This document shows, piece by piece, positions 28,801 to 37,159 of a stretch of DNA of 64,000 bases. Position numbers and translations under genes: made by a program. The notes under the pieces were generated by a model. It was not told the DNA's origin, did not search any database, and saw nothing but the letters and a program-made list of their open reading frames with translations. This DNA is from Saccharibacillus sacchari DSM 19268 (GTDB lineage: Bacteria > Bacillota > Bacilli > Paenibacillales > Paenibacillaceae): assembly GCF_000585395.1 (NCBI RefSeq), contig NZ_KK073875.1, positions 5,198,274-5,262,273 on the forward strand. Direction: 5' to 3'. The number at the start of each line of letters is the position of its first letter. Positions within the stretch are counted from its first letter, which is position 1.

Positions 28801-28973
28801 CCGTTTTTGCTGGGGAAAGGATTCAGTTCCTTGCCTTGCGGATACGGCTCGATATCGGTGTACTCGCCGGGAAGTCCATAGGTGGAACGGGTGATGTCCC
28901 AGTTCTTCCACTCCATCTGCTTCAACCATTGCTGCTGGGACAATTCCCGGATAAAACGTCTCAAACGCTGCAT
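25827..28973 (-). CDS. GH38 alpha-mannosidase
   Basis: 1048 residues, cytoplasmic. GH38 enzymes are zinc-dependent retaining alpha-mannosidases. The zinc site is in GQSHIDIAWLWPVRETVRK, the catalytic nucleophile Asp is in IEWLPDTFGYCASLPQ, and a further ligand His-rich region is SYLNHGVNEHTHP. The C-terminal beta domains follow (from about 680; FNERGEIVSLFDKEAEREV). The first in-frame codon is TTG 28997 inside the GH3 gene; ATG 28973, eight bases past the GH3 stop, is preferred. Acts on alpha-1,2/1,3-mannose links of imported oligosaccharides. Confidence 0.94.
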   Translation of the reverse strand: MQRLRRFIRELSQQQWLKQMEWKNWDITRSTYGLPGEYTDIEPYPQGKELNPFPSKNGTTYFFRSKLDVPADWNTDSVGLIFDCGGEGLLRVNGNSYQGIDDNHTYATLDLKQVGPEPELEIEMFDIIPEPYDPLNEQATIKPPITAVRSLIVLPNKPVRSLMYTVTVVRDSLVLLPETDFRRVRLLESLHSAMDAFTGLRQDEILEASAVAAIEEQLRGRVREIGGNNSEGQEIMVGQSHIDIAWLWPVRETVRKTSRTFSSVDTLMNEYPGYLYTQSQPILFDFLKQNDPELYERVKARIKEGRWELVGGMWVEPDLNIPSGESLMRQMLYGQRFYQEEFGKISHIEWLPDTFGYCASLPQILKHGGVDYFMTTKLNWNDTNTFPYDLFHWMGIDGTPILSYLNHGVNEHTHPKDIHEHWQSYRQKDKHTEQMLLYGHGDGGGGVTREMLEYIDRADLMVGQPGSRYGTATEFFEGITQAEPDLPIWRGDLYLELHRGTYTTHAYNKRANRKAEILYREAELWNALAAGAAGSTSPGAQPHEKYGEALESLHKGWKLILLNQFHDIIPGSAITETYQTSDAEYAEVFAEGDRGLEIGTNALVDRINTQGEGTPYVIFNSQGWNRFATVQIPEAAGQAAYDSEGTRLEADYDETTGELSVFVPHIPALGYMTIWLRPTEKEGLPNAATSAQSESSHERTVSDVWEAAHYTVRFNERGEIVSLFDKEAEREVIQAGEAANAFQFFHDRPTEWDAWDIDPRFEQQPAGQAELLDKTVIASGGVRDVLRFRWKLNQSTIEQDVIFYKHDRRIDFKTHVSWNEAHKLLKVAFPVDVLAEKATYEIPFGSLERPTHRNTSWEQAQFEVCGHRFADVSERGYGVSLLNDCKYGYDIQGSNIRLSLLRAPKWPDTQADLGEHDFTYSLYPHHSSWRSANTVHAAAALNQTLPVVRTTAHAGELTSSASMIVYTGEHVILDTIKPAEDGSGVIVRLYESAGGRESVMFNWPYPFKRAVLSGALEEDGEELELIEGVAVSLDFKPYEIKTVKLILA

Positions 28974-28980
28974 CGTGGTC

Positions 28981-31332
28981 TCATTCCTCTCCAACAATCA
29001 AATCTGTATTCTGCGTATCTTCAACGTTCCGTCCGACCTTCACTTTGAATAATCCAGGTTCCACGACCGGCGTATAGTCCGGCCCGATATAGCGGAGCTG
29101 CTCCGCGCCAAGCTGAAATTCGACTTTCTTTGTCTGTCCGGGTTCCAACTCTACCTTTTGGAATCCTTTGAGTTCATTCGCAGGACGAGTCACTGCGCTG
29201 ACAACATCAGAGATGTACAATTGCACCGTTTCGGCCCCTATGCGCTGCCCCGTATTCGTAACTTGCACCGATACCGTAACGCTGTCTCCAGCCGTCAATT
29301 GCTTCATCGATACTTGGGATGCCGATAGCGTTGGCTCCGAATAATCGAAAGAGGTATAGCTCAATCCATAACCGAACGGGTAACGCGGCTTCGAAGTTTC
29401 TTCCAAATACCGCTTACCGCGCGAACGTTTGCCCCGGTAATGCACCGGAAGCTGGCCGACATGCTTCGGAATCGAGATCGTCAAGCGGCCGGAAGGGTTT
29501 ACGTCGCCGAGCAAAATATCGGCAATGGCATGACCGCCTTCCTGACCCGGATACCAGGCTTGAAGCAGCGCGGAAACATGTTCTTCCACCCACGGTTCAG
29601 CCACCGGACGCCCGCCGATGTAGACCACAACGACCGGTTTTCCCGCTGCCGCGGCGTGAACCTCGCGGATCAGATCGAGCTGCACGCCCGACAGTTCCAA
29701 TGTCATGCGGTCGATCCCTTCGCCGCAGTCCATATCGCTGACCGCTTCGCCCGTGACCATCGAAGCCCCGGTCCGCAGATCGATCGTGCCTTCGCCGAAG
29801 TCGCGGGCGCTCGATCCGCCCATCACCAGCACCACGGCATCGGCTTGCGCCGCGATCTCCGTCGCTCTCGCAAATCCTTCGCGCGATTCGCCGCGAATCC
29901 GGCAGCCCGGCGCGTATAACACGCGCTCTTGCCCCAGCCGCTCGCTCAATCCCCGCAGCACCGTCGTGACGCTGCCCTCCGGCTGCGGCGACGTGTAATC
30001 GCCGAGCTGGTTATAACCCCGGTCCGCATTCGGACCGATAACCGCCACCTTGCCGATGTTATCCGGCAGCGGCAGCACGCCTGCGTCGTTCTTCAGCAGA
30101 ACGACGCTTTCGGCGGCGAGCTGCCGGGCAATGCCTACATGCTTGTCGCAGCCGATCACTTCGGCCGCCCGCTGCGCGTCCGCATACGGACGTTCGAACA
30201 GTCCGAGACGGAACTTCAGCTTGAGCACGCGCAGCGCCGCCGCGTCCAACACTTCCGGCTCCAAGCGTCCGCCTTCGAATGCGGTCAGCAGATGCTGTCC
30301 GAACATCACGCCGGACATCTCCATATCGATGCCCGCACGCAGCGATTGCAGCGCCGCGTCTTCGCCGCCTTCGGCCGTATCATGGCCGCTGGCCAGCATG
30401 TCGATCGCGCCGCAGTCCGTGATGACCGGGCCGTCAAAGCCCCATTCGCCCCGCAGGATATCGTCTAGTAGACGCTCGTTCGTCGTACAAGGTACGCCGT
30501 CGATTTCGTTATAAGCAGGCATCACCGAAGCGGCTCCGGCTTTGACCGCCCGCTCGAACGGATACAAATCCGTCTCGATCAACTCGCGCCAGCCCATCGA
30601 TACCGGGCCTGCGTTGCGTCCGCCTTCGGAGCTGCCGTAGCCGACGAAGTGCTTCAGCGTCGCCGCGACGCTGTTTTCCGCGTCCAAGCTCTCGCCTTGC
30701 AGACCTTCCACCGAAGCGACCGCCATTTCTCCGATCAGGAACGGGTCTTCGCCGAAACATTCTTCGGTTCGACCCCAACGCGGATCGCGCACGACGTCGA
30801 GCACCGGCGAATAGGTAGCCGCTCCGCCTTGCGCACGAGTTTCCGCGGCGACCGCCCGGCACATTTCGCGATACAGATCGACGTTCCAGGTGCTGCCGAT
30901 TGCCAGCGGCACCGGATACACCGTTGCCCCGATCGCCATATGCCCGTGCGAGCATTCTTCGCCGATGAGCAGCGGAATACCGAGTCTTGAATATTCGACC
31001 GCGTAACGCTGGATTTCGTTGACGGCTTCGGCACCTTCTGCCGGAGACAGTCCGGTTTCCAGCGTGACGCCTGTCCACGGGTCGGCACGCAGCGTTCCGT
31101 AGAGCGAGCCGACGTCGCCTTGCCGGACCTGCTCTTTAAAGTTCTCCGTCAATTCCGCTTTCCCTTCGTGACGCGAGTATGTCAGCCAGCCGAACGGCTG
31201 AATCAACTGTCCCACTTTTTCGCGCGGCGTCATCGCCGCGAGCAGAAGCTTCGCCCGCTCTTCGGTGGTCAGCGCCGCGTCCAGCCAGGGTTTTTCCGTG
31301 TTTGTATGCGTCGTCGTTGTCTGTTCCGTCAT
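28981..31332 (-). CDS. GH3 beta-glycosidase
   Basis: 783 residues, no signal peptide. N-terminal (beta/alpha)8 domain with KHFVGYGSSEGGRNAGP and nucleophile Asp in GPVITDCGAIDML. Alpha/beta sandwich domain from about 390 (VVLLKNDAGVLPLPDNIGKVAVIGPNAD). C-terminal fibronectin-III-like domain (about 690-780; VSVQVTNTGQRIGAETVQLYI). Typical of intracellular beta-glucosidase/xylosidase/N-acetylglucosaminidase enzymes; the linkage cannot be read. Start ATG 31332 is ten bases after GGAGG. Repeat copy 3 ends 48 bases upstream of the start, separating it from the ABC genes. Confidence 0.93.
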   Translation of the reverse strand: MTEQTTTTHTNTEKPWLDAALTTEERAKLLLAAMTPREKVGQLIQPFGWLTYSRHEGKAELTENFKEQVRQGDVGSLYGTLRADPWTGVTLETGLSPAEGAEAVNEIQRYAVEYSRLGIPLLIGEECSHGHMAIGATVYPVPLAIGSTWNVDLYREMCRAVAAETRAQGGAATYSPVLDVVRDPRWGRTEECFGEDPFLIGEMAVASVEGLQGESLDAENSVAATLKHFVGYGSSEGGRNAGPVSMGWRELIETDLYPFERAVKAGAASVMPAYNEIDGVPCTTNERLLDDILRGEWGFDGPVITDCGAIDMLASGHDTAEGGEDAALQSLRAGIDMEMSGVMFGQHLLTAFEGGRLEPEVLDAAALRVLKLKFRLGLFERPYADAQRAAEVIGCDKHVGIARQLAAESVVLLKNDAGVLPLPDNIGKVAVIGPNADRGYNQLGDYTSPQPEGSVTTVLRGLSERLGQERVLYAPGCRIRGESREGFARATEIAAQADAVVLVMGGSSARDFGEGTIDLRTGASMVTGEAVSDMDCGEGIDRMTLELSGVQLDLIREVHAAAAGKPVVVVYIGGRPVAEPWVEEHVSALLQAWYPGQEGGHAIADILLGDVNPSGRLTISIPKHVGQLPVHYRGKRSRGKRYLEETSKPRYPFGYGLSYTSFDYSEPTLSASQVSMKQLTAGDSVTVSVQVTNTGQRIGAETVQLYISDVVSAVTRPANELKGFQKVELEPGQTKKVEFQLGAEQLRYIGPDYTPVVEPGLFKVKVGRNVEDTQNTDLIVGEE

Positions 31333-31379
31333 TGCGGGCATGCCTCCTTTGTCGCCTTCCAAGGTAGACAATCTGTCTA

Positions 31380-31549
31380 GAAAGTTACGTGGGCGCCGGG
31401 AAGCGAGAAGACTGCGAGAGAAATTCGTTCAATCCGCTGTCTCACTCGGAAAATGGATGGGATTTAAATAAGGAATTTTCCGAGTTCAAAGGCGTCTTTC
31501 ACTGAATTTCTCTCTCCGTCTTCTCGCTTCCAGCTACGTTTGAGTTTCT
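31380..31549 (-). repeat. Structured palindromic repeat, copy 3 (inside the glycan operon)
   Basis: Full-length member (170 bp), minus orientation, between the LplC-type permease gene and the GH3 gene, all on the minus strand. Outer stem TGGAAGCGAGAAGAC / GTCTTCTCGCTTCC; loop GGA/GCA; stem GAGAGAAATTC / GAATTTCTCTC; loop AGTGA/GAAC; stem partly broken (AGACGC against GCGGAT); loop TTTGAA/TGAGACA; apical stem CTCGGAAAATTCC...TTTTCCGAG. Ends GAAACTC and GTTACGT...TTTC match copies 1 and 4. A TAGACA/TGTCTA hairpin adjoins at 31365-31379. Confidence 0.9.
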
Positions 31550-31626
31550 TGACACTTTAGTACCTTACCAGGCGGTTTTTTTTGTTTTAAGGGGGTATCT
31601 TTTTTCGAACCCGTTTTCGGCTCCTC

Positions 31627-32568
31627 TTACTCTTTCACCGCTCCGATCGTCAAACCCTGCACGAAATAGCGTTGGAAGAACGGATAAGCGAAAATAATCG
31701 GCAGAGTCGCCAGGACGACCATCGCCATGCGAGCTGTATCTTGCGGTAGCGATTGGAGTGCGGCCATGCTGATATTGGCGTTGGCCGAGTTTTGTTGGAT
31801 AAATTGCATGCTGGATTCGATTCGCATCAGCATGGATTGGAGCGGAACCAGGTTCGGCGTATCGATGTAGAGCAAAGCGTTGAACCAGTCGTTCCAGTAG
31901 CCTAGCGTACTGAACAAACCGATGGTTGCCAGGCCCGGCAGCGACAGCGGCACGATGATTTTCAGAAAAATCCGGAATTCGCCCGCGCCGTCGATCTTGC
32001 CGGATTCGACCAACGCGTCCGGCACGCTGGTGCTGTAGAACGTGCGCAGGATCATGACGTAGAACGCGTTCATCGCCAGAGGCAAGATCAGCGCCCAGAT
32101 ACTGTTTTTGAGTCCCAGCAATTGCGCCACGATCATGTAGGTCGGGATCATCCCGCCGTTGAACAGCATCGTCAAGATCGCGAAGATCGAGAAGAAACGG
32201 CGGTAACGGAAGCCTTTTCTCGATACCGCATACGCATAGAGCGAGATCATGATCAAGCTGACGATCGTGCCGATTACGGTTACCGCGATTGTCACGCCGT
32301 ATGCTCGGAGCAGCGTATCGCCGCTTTCAAAAATGTAACGGTAAGCGTCGAGGCTCCATTGCGACGGAATGAGGCGGTATCCTTCGCTGGCCAGCACGCT
32401 TTCGTCCGTCAGGGAAATGATGACGACGAAGACGAACGGGAAGACGCAGGCCAGAGCGAACAGTCCGGCGATCAAGTTGAACACGATATTCCAGCCTTTG
32501 CTGATCTGGTGGAAGTCGCGAGGTTTTCGTATTCGTCCGGCTTTGCCGGAATTGCGGGTCGTTTGCAT
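31627..32568 (-). CDS. Carbohydrate ABC transporter permease, LplC type
   Basis: 313 residues, six membrane helices. The inner-face EAA loop that contacts the ATPase is PDALVESGKIDGAGEFRIFLKIIVP. The start VFNLIAGLFALACVFPFVFVVIISLTDE and the end FAYPFFQRYFVQGLTIGAVKE are typical of the LplC/YtcP subgroup that pairs with LplB. No ATPase gene lies nearby, as usual: these systems share a general MsmK-type ATPase. The RBS AAAGGAAG precedes the start. Confidence 0.94.
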   Translation of the reverse strand: MQTTRNSGKAGRIRKPRDFHQISKGWNIVFNLIAGLFALACVFPFVFVVIISLTDESVLASEGYRLIPSQWSLDAYRYIFESGDTLLRAYGVTIAVTVIGTIVSLIMISLYAYAVSRKGFRYRRFFSIFAILTMLFNGGMIPTYMIVAQLLGLKNSIWALILPLAMNAFYVMILRTFYSTSVPDALVESGKIDGAGEFRIFLKIIVPLSLPGLATIGLFSTLGYWNDWFNALLYIDTPNLVPLQSMLMRIESSMQFIQQNSANANISMAALQSLPQDTARMAMVVLATLPIIFAYPFFQRYFVQGLTIGAVKE

Positions 32569-32622
32569 GGCGGTATCTTCCTTTCTGAATAGACGGTGGT
32601 GGTTTCTTGTCAGGCTATTTTT

Positions 32623-33552
32623 TTAGAACAGTGCGCTGTCCTTATCCACTCGTCGAACGACGTAGTTGGAGATGATGACGAGTACGAATCCGACGACCGA
32701 CTGATACAGTCCCGCCGCTGCGCTCATCCCGATCTCTCCTGTCGTCATCAAACCGCGATAGACATAGGTGTCGATTACGTTCGTGACCGCGTACAACGTG
32801 CCCGAATCTCTCGGAACCTGATAGAACAACCCGAAGTCCGCGTAGAAAATTTTGCCCACGGCAAGCAGTGTCATGATCGTCATGATCGGCGTAAGCATCG
32901 GAATCGTGATTCCGCGGATCTGCTGCCATTTGCTCGCTCCGTCGATCATGGCCGCTTCATACAGCGATTTGTCGATGCCCAAGATCGCCGCCAGATAGAC
33001 AACGCTGCTGTACCCGATCGACTTCCACAGATTGACGATAATCAGAATGTAAGGCCAATACTTTGCTTCGGAATACCACTGAATCGGGTCCATCCCGAAC
33101 CAACCCAGAATCTGATTTAGCAGACCGCGGTCCATGCTCAGGAAGCTGAATACGAAGTAACCGACGATAACCCAGGACAAGAAGTAAGGCAGGAACATCC
33201 CGGTTTGATAAATTTTCGACAGCCTACGGTTGACCAGCTCGGACAAAATAATCGCCAACAATACCGAAAATACCAGACCTAACAGGATAAACGCGAGATT
33301 GTACAGCAGCGTATTCCGCGTAATCGTAAAGGCATCGTCGGTACTGAACAGAAATTTAAAGTTGTCCCAGCCGACCCATTCGCTCCGGAAAATACTGGCC
33401 CAGAATCCGTCACGGCTGAAGCGGTATTCTTTGAACGCTACGATCGTGCCCGCGAGAGGCAGATACGAGAAGAAGAAAAACCAAATCGTCCCCGGCAGCA
33501 CCATGAAAAGCAGCGCCTTATTGCGGTTTATGTTTTTGAAAAAGTTTCCCAT
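32623..33552 (-). CDS. Carbohydrate ABC transporter permease, LplB type
   Basis: 309 residues, six membrane helices. LPGTIWFFFFSYLPLAGTIVAFKEY near the N-terminus and the EAA loop KSLYEAAMIDGASKWQQIRGITIP are characteristic. Start 33552 is set by AGGAGG eleven bases upstream; the frame remains open further upstream. Forms the membrane channel with the LplC-type partner encoded 54 bases downstream and receives substrate from the solute-binding lipoprotein encoded upstream. Confidence 0.94.
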   Translation of the reverse strand: MGNFFKNINRNKALLFMVLPGTIWFFFFSYLPLAGTIVAFKEYRFSRDGFWASIFRSEWVGWDNFKFLFSTDDAFTITRNTLLYNLAFILLGLVFSVLLAIILSELVNRRLSKIYQTGMFLPYFLSWVIVGYFVFSFLSMDRGLLNQILGWFGMDPIQWYSEAKYWPYILIIVNLWKSIGYSSVVYLAAILGIDKSLYEAAMIDGASKWQQIRGITIPMLTPIMTIMTLLAVGKIFYADFGLFYQVPRDSGTLYAVTNVIDTYVYRGLMTTGEIGMSAAAGLYQSVVGFVLVIISNYVVRRVDKDSALF

Positions 33553-33642
33553 GAGTATGCCATCCTCCTTTGAATCCACTCCGTCTAAAAAAAGGGCCGG
33601 GCGATCCTTCACCGCCCGACCCCCTCTATGTTTCGGTCAGTC

Positions 33643-35121
33643 TTACTTGCCGTTTTCCGCTTTCCAGGCATCGAGCTGGGTTTGCGCTTCAGCCATCACC
33701 TTTTCAAGGCCGGCTTGATTGAACTTCTCGATTGCTTGCGGCAGGTACGTTTCAGGATCAACGGTACCGGTCATCAGCGAGGACCAGAATTGTTCCTTCA
33801 CGTTTTGCACCGCAGCCAGTTCGCTCGATACGTTCTTCGGATCAAAGTTGAAGCTTAAGATCGGGGAATCCACGCCGGATTCGTTGAACGTTTTGAACTC
33901 GTCCCATTTGTTGTCCGGATCGTTCGGGTTCAAGTTGAGCAGCATGTTGTTGCCCAGCGAGTATGAAGGCATATCATAGTTTTTTGACTCCGGCAGGTTT
34001 TCCATCCGGTTGTCGGCTGTCTTCTTGTAGTGCGTGCCTTCGATACCGGAATCCACCATGTTGCGCAGCGTTGCATCCGTATTCAGCAGGTTCAGGAATT
34101 GCATCGCTTTTTCCGGATATTCCGAGTTGGCGGAGATCGCCATCATGGAACCTTGTACGGAGTTGTTCGTGATGATCGCGTCGCTGGCCGGCGTCGACGT
34201 GATCGGGTAGCCATTGCTTGTCGACCATACGTTATCCGCGAAAGGTTGAGTTTGCGCACGATCCAACAGCCATTTTCCCGAAATACCCAGGTCCGAAGTG
34301 GAGCCCGTCGTTGCCGCTTCGGGAGCGATATAACCGGCTTGATAGTACTTGCGCATCGTTGTCAGTGCTTCCTTCATTTCCGGGGTTTCCAGAATGTTCA
34401 CGACTTTATAGTCTGTCGTATCCAGCTTCACGGCCATCGGCAGATTCTGGATCACGTAGTCATAAGGCACATAAGGAATATAGTTTTTGTCCATAGCGAA
34501 AGGCGTCACGTCAGGCGCGTTTTCCTTGATCGTCTTCAGCAGCGGCTCCAAGCTGTCCAATGTGCGAACGCCGCTTGTATCCATCTTGTACTCTTCGATC
34601 AGGTTTTGGTTAAAACGCCATACTTCCTGTTGCGGAAGCTCTTTGTTTGCCGGAATCGCGTAGTTATGTCCGTCAACCTTCGAGCCTTCCAAGAAGGCCG
34701 GGTCGATGGTGTTTTTCAGATCCTGACCGTACTCGTCGATCAGCGAATCCAGTTCCATGAACGCGCCTTTACGCGCATTTTGCACATAGTCGAAACCGCC
34801 GGACGAAGTGAAGATAATATCCATCGGCTCACCGGAAGCGACCATCACCTGCATCTTCTGCTGGTAATCGCCCCAGTCGATCATTTTCATGGTCACGGTT
34901 GCGCCGATCTTCTCCGTCGTATACTTGCTGACTTCGGCCATGACCGTGTCGACATCCTTTTGCGGAGTACCGATGGTGTACCAGATCAACTCGACGGGTT
35001 TCTCCGAAGTGCCTTCGCCGCCCGAAGCCGTGCTCCCGCCACCGCCGCACCCGGAGAGTACGACGCTGAGCGCCGTGAGTGCGGTAATTGCGAGTGAAAA
35101 TCTCTTCTTGCCTTTTTGCAT
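33643..35121 (-). CDS. Extracellular solute-binding lipoprotein of sugar ABC transporter
   Basis: 492 residues. Signal peptide with lipobox VVLSGCGGGG anchors it outside the membrane. The rest has the LipO/YtcQ-type binding-protein pattern (VELIWYTIGTPQKDVDTVMAEVSKYTTEKIGATVTMKMIDWGDYQQKM, then FTSSGGFDYVQNARKGAFMELDSLI). First gene of the operon SBP-LplB-LplC-GH3-GH38-GH125-GH-A. The large binding-protein class and four intracellular glycosidases suggest uptake of oligosaccharides rather than monosaccharides. Start follows AGAGGAGG. Confidence 0.94.
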   Translation of the reverse strand: MQKGKKRFSLAITALTALSVVLSGCGGGGSTASGGEGTSEKPVELIWYTIGTPQKDVDTVMAEVSKYTTEKIGATVTMKMIDWGDYQQKMQVMVASGEPMDIIFTSSGGFDYVQNARKGAFMELDSLIDEYGQDLKNTIDPAFLEGSKVDGHNYAIPANKELPQQEVWRFNQNLIEEYKMDTSGVRTLDSLEPLLKTIKENAPDVTPFAMDKNYIPYVPYDYVIQNLPMAVKLDTTDYKVVNILETPEMKEALTTMRKYYQAGYIAPEAATTGSTSDLGISGKWLLDRAQTQPFADNVWSTSNGYPITSTPASDAIITNNSVQGSMMAISANSEYPEKAMQFLNLLNTDATLRNMVDSGIEGTHYKKTADNRMENLPESKNYDMPSYSLGNNMLLNLNPNDPDNKWDEFKTFNESGVDSPILSFNFDPKNVSSELAAVQNVKEQFWSSLMTGTVDPETYLPQAIEKFNQAGLEKVMAEAQTQLDAWKAENGK

Positions 35122-35192
35122 GAAATAGACCTCCTCTTTTGAATTGCTGTCTGTTTGTGTCTTGCGGTAAGAACTAACTTCACTCTAAACCA

Positions 35193-35206
35193 TGAAAGCA
35201 CTTTCA
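35193..35206 (-). promoter_or_regulatory. Candidate cre (CcpA) site upstream of the glycan operon
   Basis: TGAAAGCACTTTCA is nearly a perfect palindrome and fits the CcpA cre pattern (TGAAAGCGCTTTCA) with one mismatch. It lies about 70 bases before the solute-binding protein start. A closely similar site at 39318 precedes the sensor-kinase gene. Confidence 0.6.
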
Positions 35207-35245
35207 AAAAGAAGCGAAAACTAAGATGTCAGGGTACAAAATAAA

Positions 35246-35270
35246 GAAAAAGACCGCCTGAAGGGCGATC
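35246..35270 (-). terminator. Terminator hairpin upstream of the solute-binding protein gene
   Basis: On the minus strand GATCGCCC pairs with GGCGGTC and is followed by TTTTTCTTT. It lies 360 bases after the yesN-like stop and 125 before the next start, so it either ends the kinase/regulator transcript or attenuates the operon leader. Confidence 0.65.
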
Positions 35271-35629
35271 TATTCCATGAATTAGAAAGATTTGTTTACA
35301 TGAAAATAACATCGAAAAACTTTCATTTTTGCAAAACGGTACTGATGGAACATCACATACGTTGCGAAGCGCTTCGTCGACGGTCCTGTTTTTTAGCGGT
35401 GTAGAAACAGCCGGAAACAGATTTCCGAACGCTTATCAACAGGCGCATAGCACACACGGACATTGAAGATTTTCCGACTCATCCTGTACGCTATGCAACA
35501 TTTATGCTTTTAAAATTGCGATTGGGACCTCCAAGTTGTAGGTTATGCAATAAGTTATCCGCCATCGCCCATTTGTTATTTCCGAAAGTCTGTCCAACTC
35601 TGTCGCTTTTCCGCTGAAGAACCCTTTTC

Positions 35630-37159
35630 CTATTGAAGCGCCTTATATTCGGTCGGAGAAATCCCTACATACTTTCTGAACTGTTTATAAAAGTATCCGG
35701 TCTCCCAATAGCCCACGCTGCGCGAAATATCCTGTACTTTATGAGTCGTCGTACGCAGCTTTTCTTTGGCGCGTTCGATCCGGTATTTGTTCAAATAGTC
35801 GGTAAACGTCTCGCCGGTTTCTTTGTGGAACAACTGTCCCAAGTAGACCGGATGAATATGATATTGCGAGCCGAGCATTTTCAAAGACAACTCTTCGCCG
35901 TAATGAGCCACCACATGCCCGAGCACCTGCTGCACGACCGGACTTCGCGTATCCCGCGTAAGCTGACCGACCGTCTCCTCGGCTGCGCGCCGAACCGCTT
36001 CAATCAGCTCTTCCATATGCGAAGCGGCCCGAATCCGTTCAAGCACCTGAAGGAACGGTTCGCCGTCTTCCTCGCGCTTCACCTCACGCAATGCAACGCG
36101 AAAATCCGCACAGACGCCGAGCGCGATATTTTGCAGTTCTTCCGGGGTCATGCCTTCTGCTTTGCTTAATGCTACGAAATCCTGGCCGATTCTTCGCTTT
36201 AGCTCGTCGCGATCGCGTGCCAGCACAAGACGCGTATACTCCCGGCCCAGATCCGCCTTCGACAGGCCTGTCGATTCGGCTCCCGACCCGCTGCCCCCGG
36301 CAACCGGCGGCGCGTATTCGAAGACTTGACGCTGCGGATCGACAAGCGCATACTCCAATGCTTTTTTGGCTTCTGAACGACTGACGGAACCGTGCTGCGG
36401 CATAGGACCGATACTCCCCACGCCGATACGCAGCCCTTCCTTTCCGAGTCGCTCCGCAAGCTTCGAAGATACGGCAAGCAATCGGTCCTTGCACGCATCG
36501 GCTGTCAAAGGCACGATAACTACCGCGTCACCGTCCATGTCCCGAAAAACGACGCATTCCGGCTCGTCATGCAGTCCTTCCTCTACCTGTAAAGACAGCC
36601 CCTGATTCTCTTCAACCGCGCGCAAAATCAATACGCCGAGCCGAGGATGCCGCAACGAGATGCCCATCAAGCTCGCCCGCTCCGCAAACTCGGCCTGCGA
36701 AATTTCTCCCGTCAGCCAGCGATGCAGCACATTATCGCGAATGATTCGGGCTCCGAATGCGCCAAACTTCTCTTCACGTTCGGCACGACGCAGTTTTTCG
36801 GTCACATTGACAAGCGATGCCTCCAACTCCTCGACATTGATCGGTTTAAGCAAATAATTTTCGATGCCGAGCTTCATACCTTCCTTGAGGTAATCAAACT
36901 CGTTAAAACCGCTCAGGATGATGACTTTTAGCTCCGGGCGAGTTTCGCGAATCCGGCGAATCAACTGCAATCCTGTCATCTCCGGCATCGAGATATCCGT
37001 GATCAGCAGGTCAATTTCCGTCTCTTGCAAAGCTTCGAACGCTTCCCGGCCATCCTGCGCGCTGCCTACGATCTCCAGGTCGAACGAAGCCCAATCGATA
37101 ATATCGGACAAGCCTTCCGTAATAAACGGTTCGTCATCCACCAGAAATACTTTGTACAT
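35630..37159 (-). CDS. YesN-type response regulator with AraC DNA-binding domain
   Basis: 509 residues. Receiver domain (1-125): VDDEPFI, phosphoacceptor Asp in LLITDISMPEMTGL, VIILSGFNEF and YLLKPIN. A long linker domain of unknown fold follows (about 140-390), then two helix-turn-helix motifs at the C-terminus (LSLKMLGSQYHIHPVYLGQLFHKE and VQDISRSVGYWETGYFYKQFRKY). Overlaps the kinase gene by 26 bases. By family it is activated by the partner kinase and switches on the adjacent sugar-uptake operon. Confidence 0.94.
   Translation of the reverse strand: MYKVFLVDDEPFITEGLSDIIDWASFDLEIVGSAQDGREAFEALQETEIDLLITDISMPEMTGLQLIRRIRETRPELKVIILSGFNEFDYLKEGMKLGIENYLLKPINVEELEASLVNVTEKLRRAEREEKFGAFGARIIRDNVLHRWLTGEISQAEFAERASLMGISLRHPRLGVLILRAVEENQGLSLQVEEGLHDEPECVVFRDMDGDAVVIVPLTADACKDRLLAVSSKLAERLGKEGLRIGVGSIGPMPQHGSVSRSEAKKALEYALVDPQRQVFEYAPPVAGGSGSGAESTGLSKADLGREYTRLVLARDRDELKRRIGQDFVALSKAEGMTPEELQNIALGVCADFRVALREVKREEDGEPFLQVLERIRAASHMEELIEAVRRAAEETVGQLTRDTRSPVVQQVLGHVVAHYGEELSLKMLGSQYHIHPVYLGQLFHKETGETFTDYLNKYRIERAKEKLRTTTHKVQDISRSVGYWETGYFYKQFRKYVGISPTEYKALQ

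Larger units (their letters stand above)
35122..35629. other. Intergenic region between yesN-like and solute-binding protein genes
   Basis: About 508 bases with no gene visible. It holds a cre-like site (35193-35206), a minus-strand terminator hairpin (35246-35270) and a perfect 12-bp palindrome CGAAGCGCTTCG (35365-35376). The promoter of the transport/glycosidase operon should lie within it. Confidence 0.6.

Noticed and set aside
26298-29048. 916-codon open frame on the plus strand opposite the GH38 gene
   Set aside because: Arg/His/Gln-rich shadow of the minus-strand alpha-mannosidase; no family pattern and no ribosome site.
34030-35097. 355-codon plus-strand frame opposite the solute-binding protein
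   Set aside because: Arg-rich shadow with no recognisable domain.
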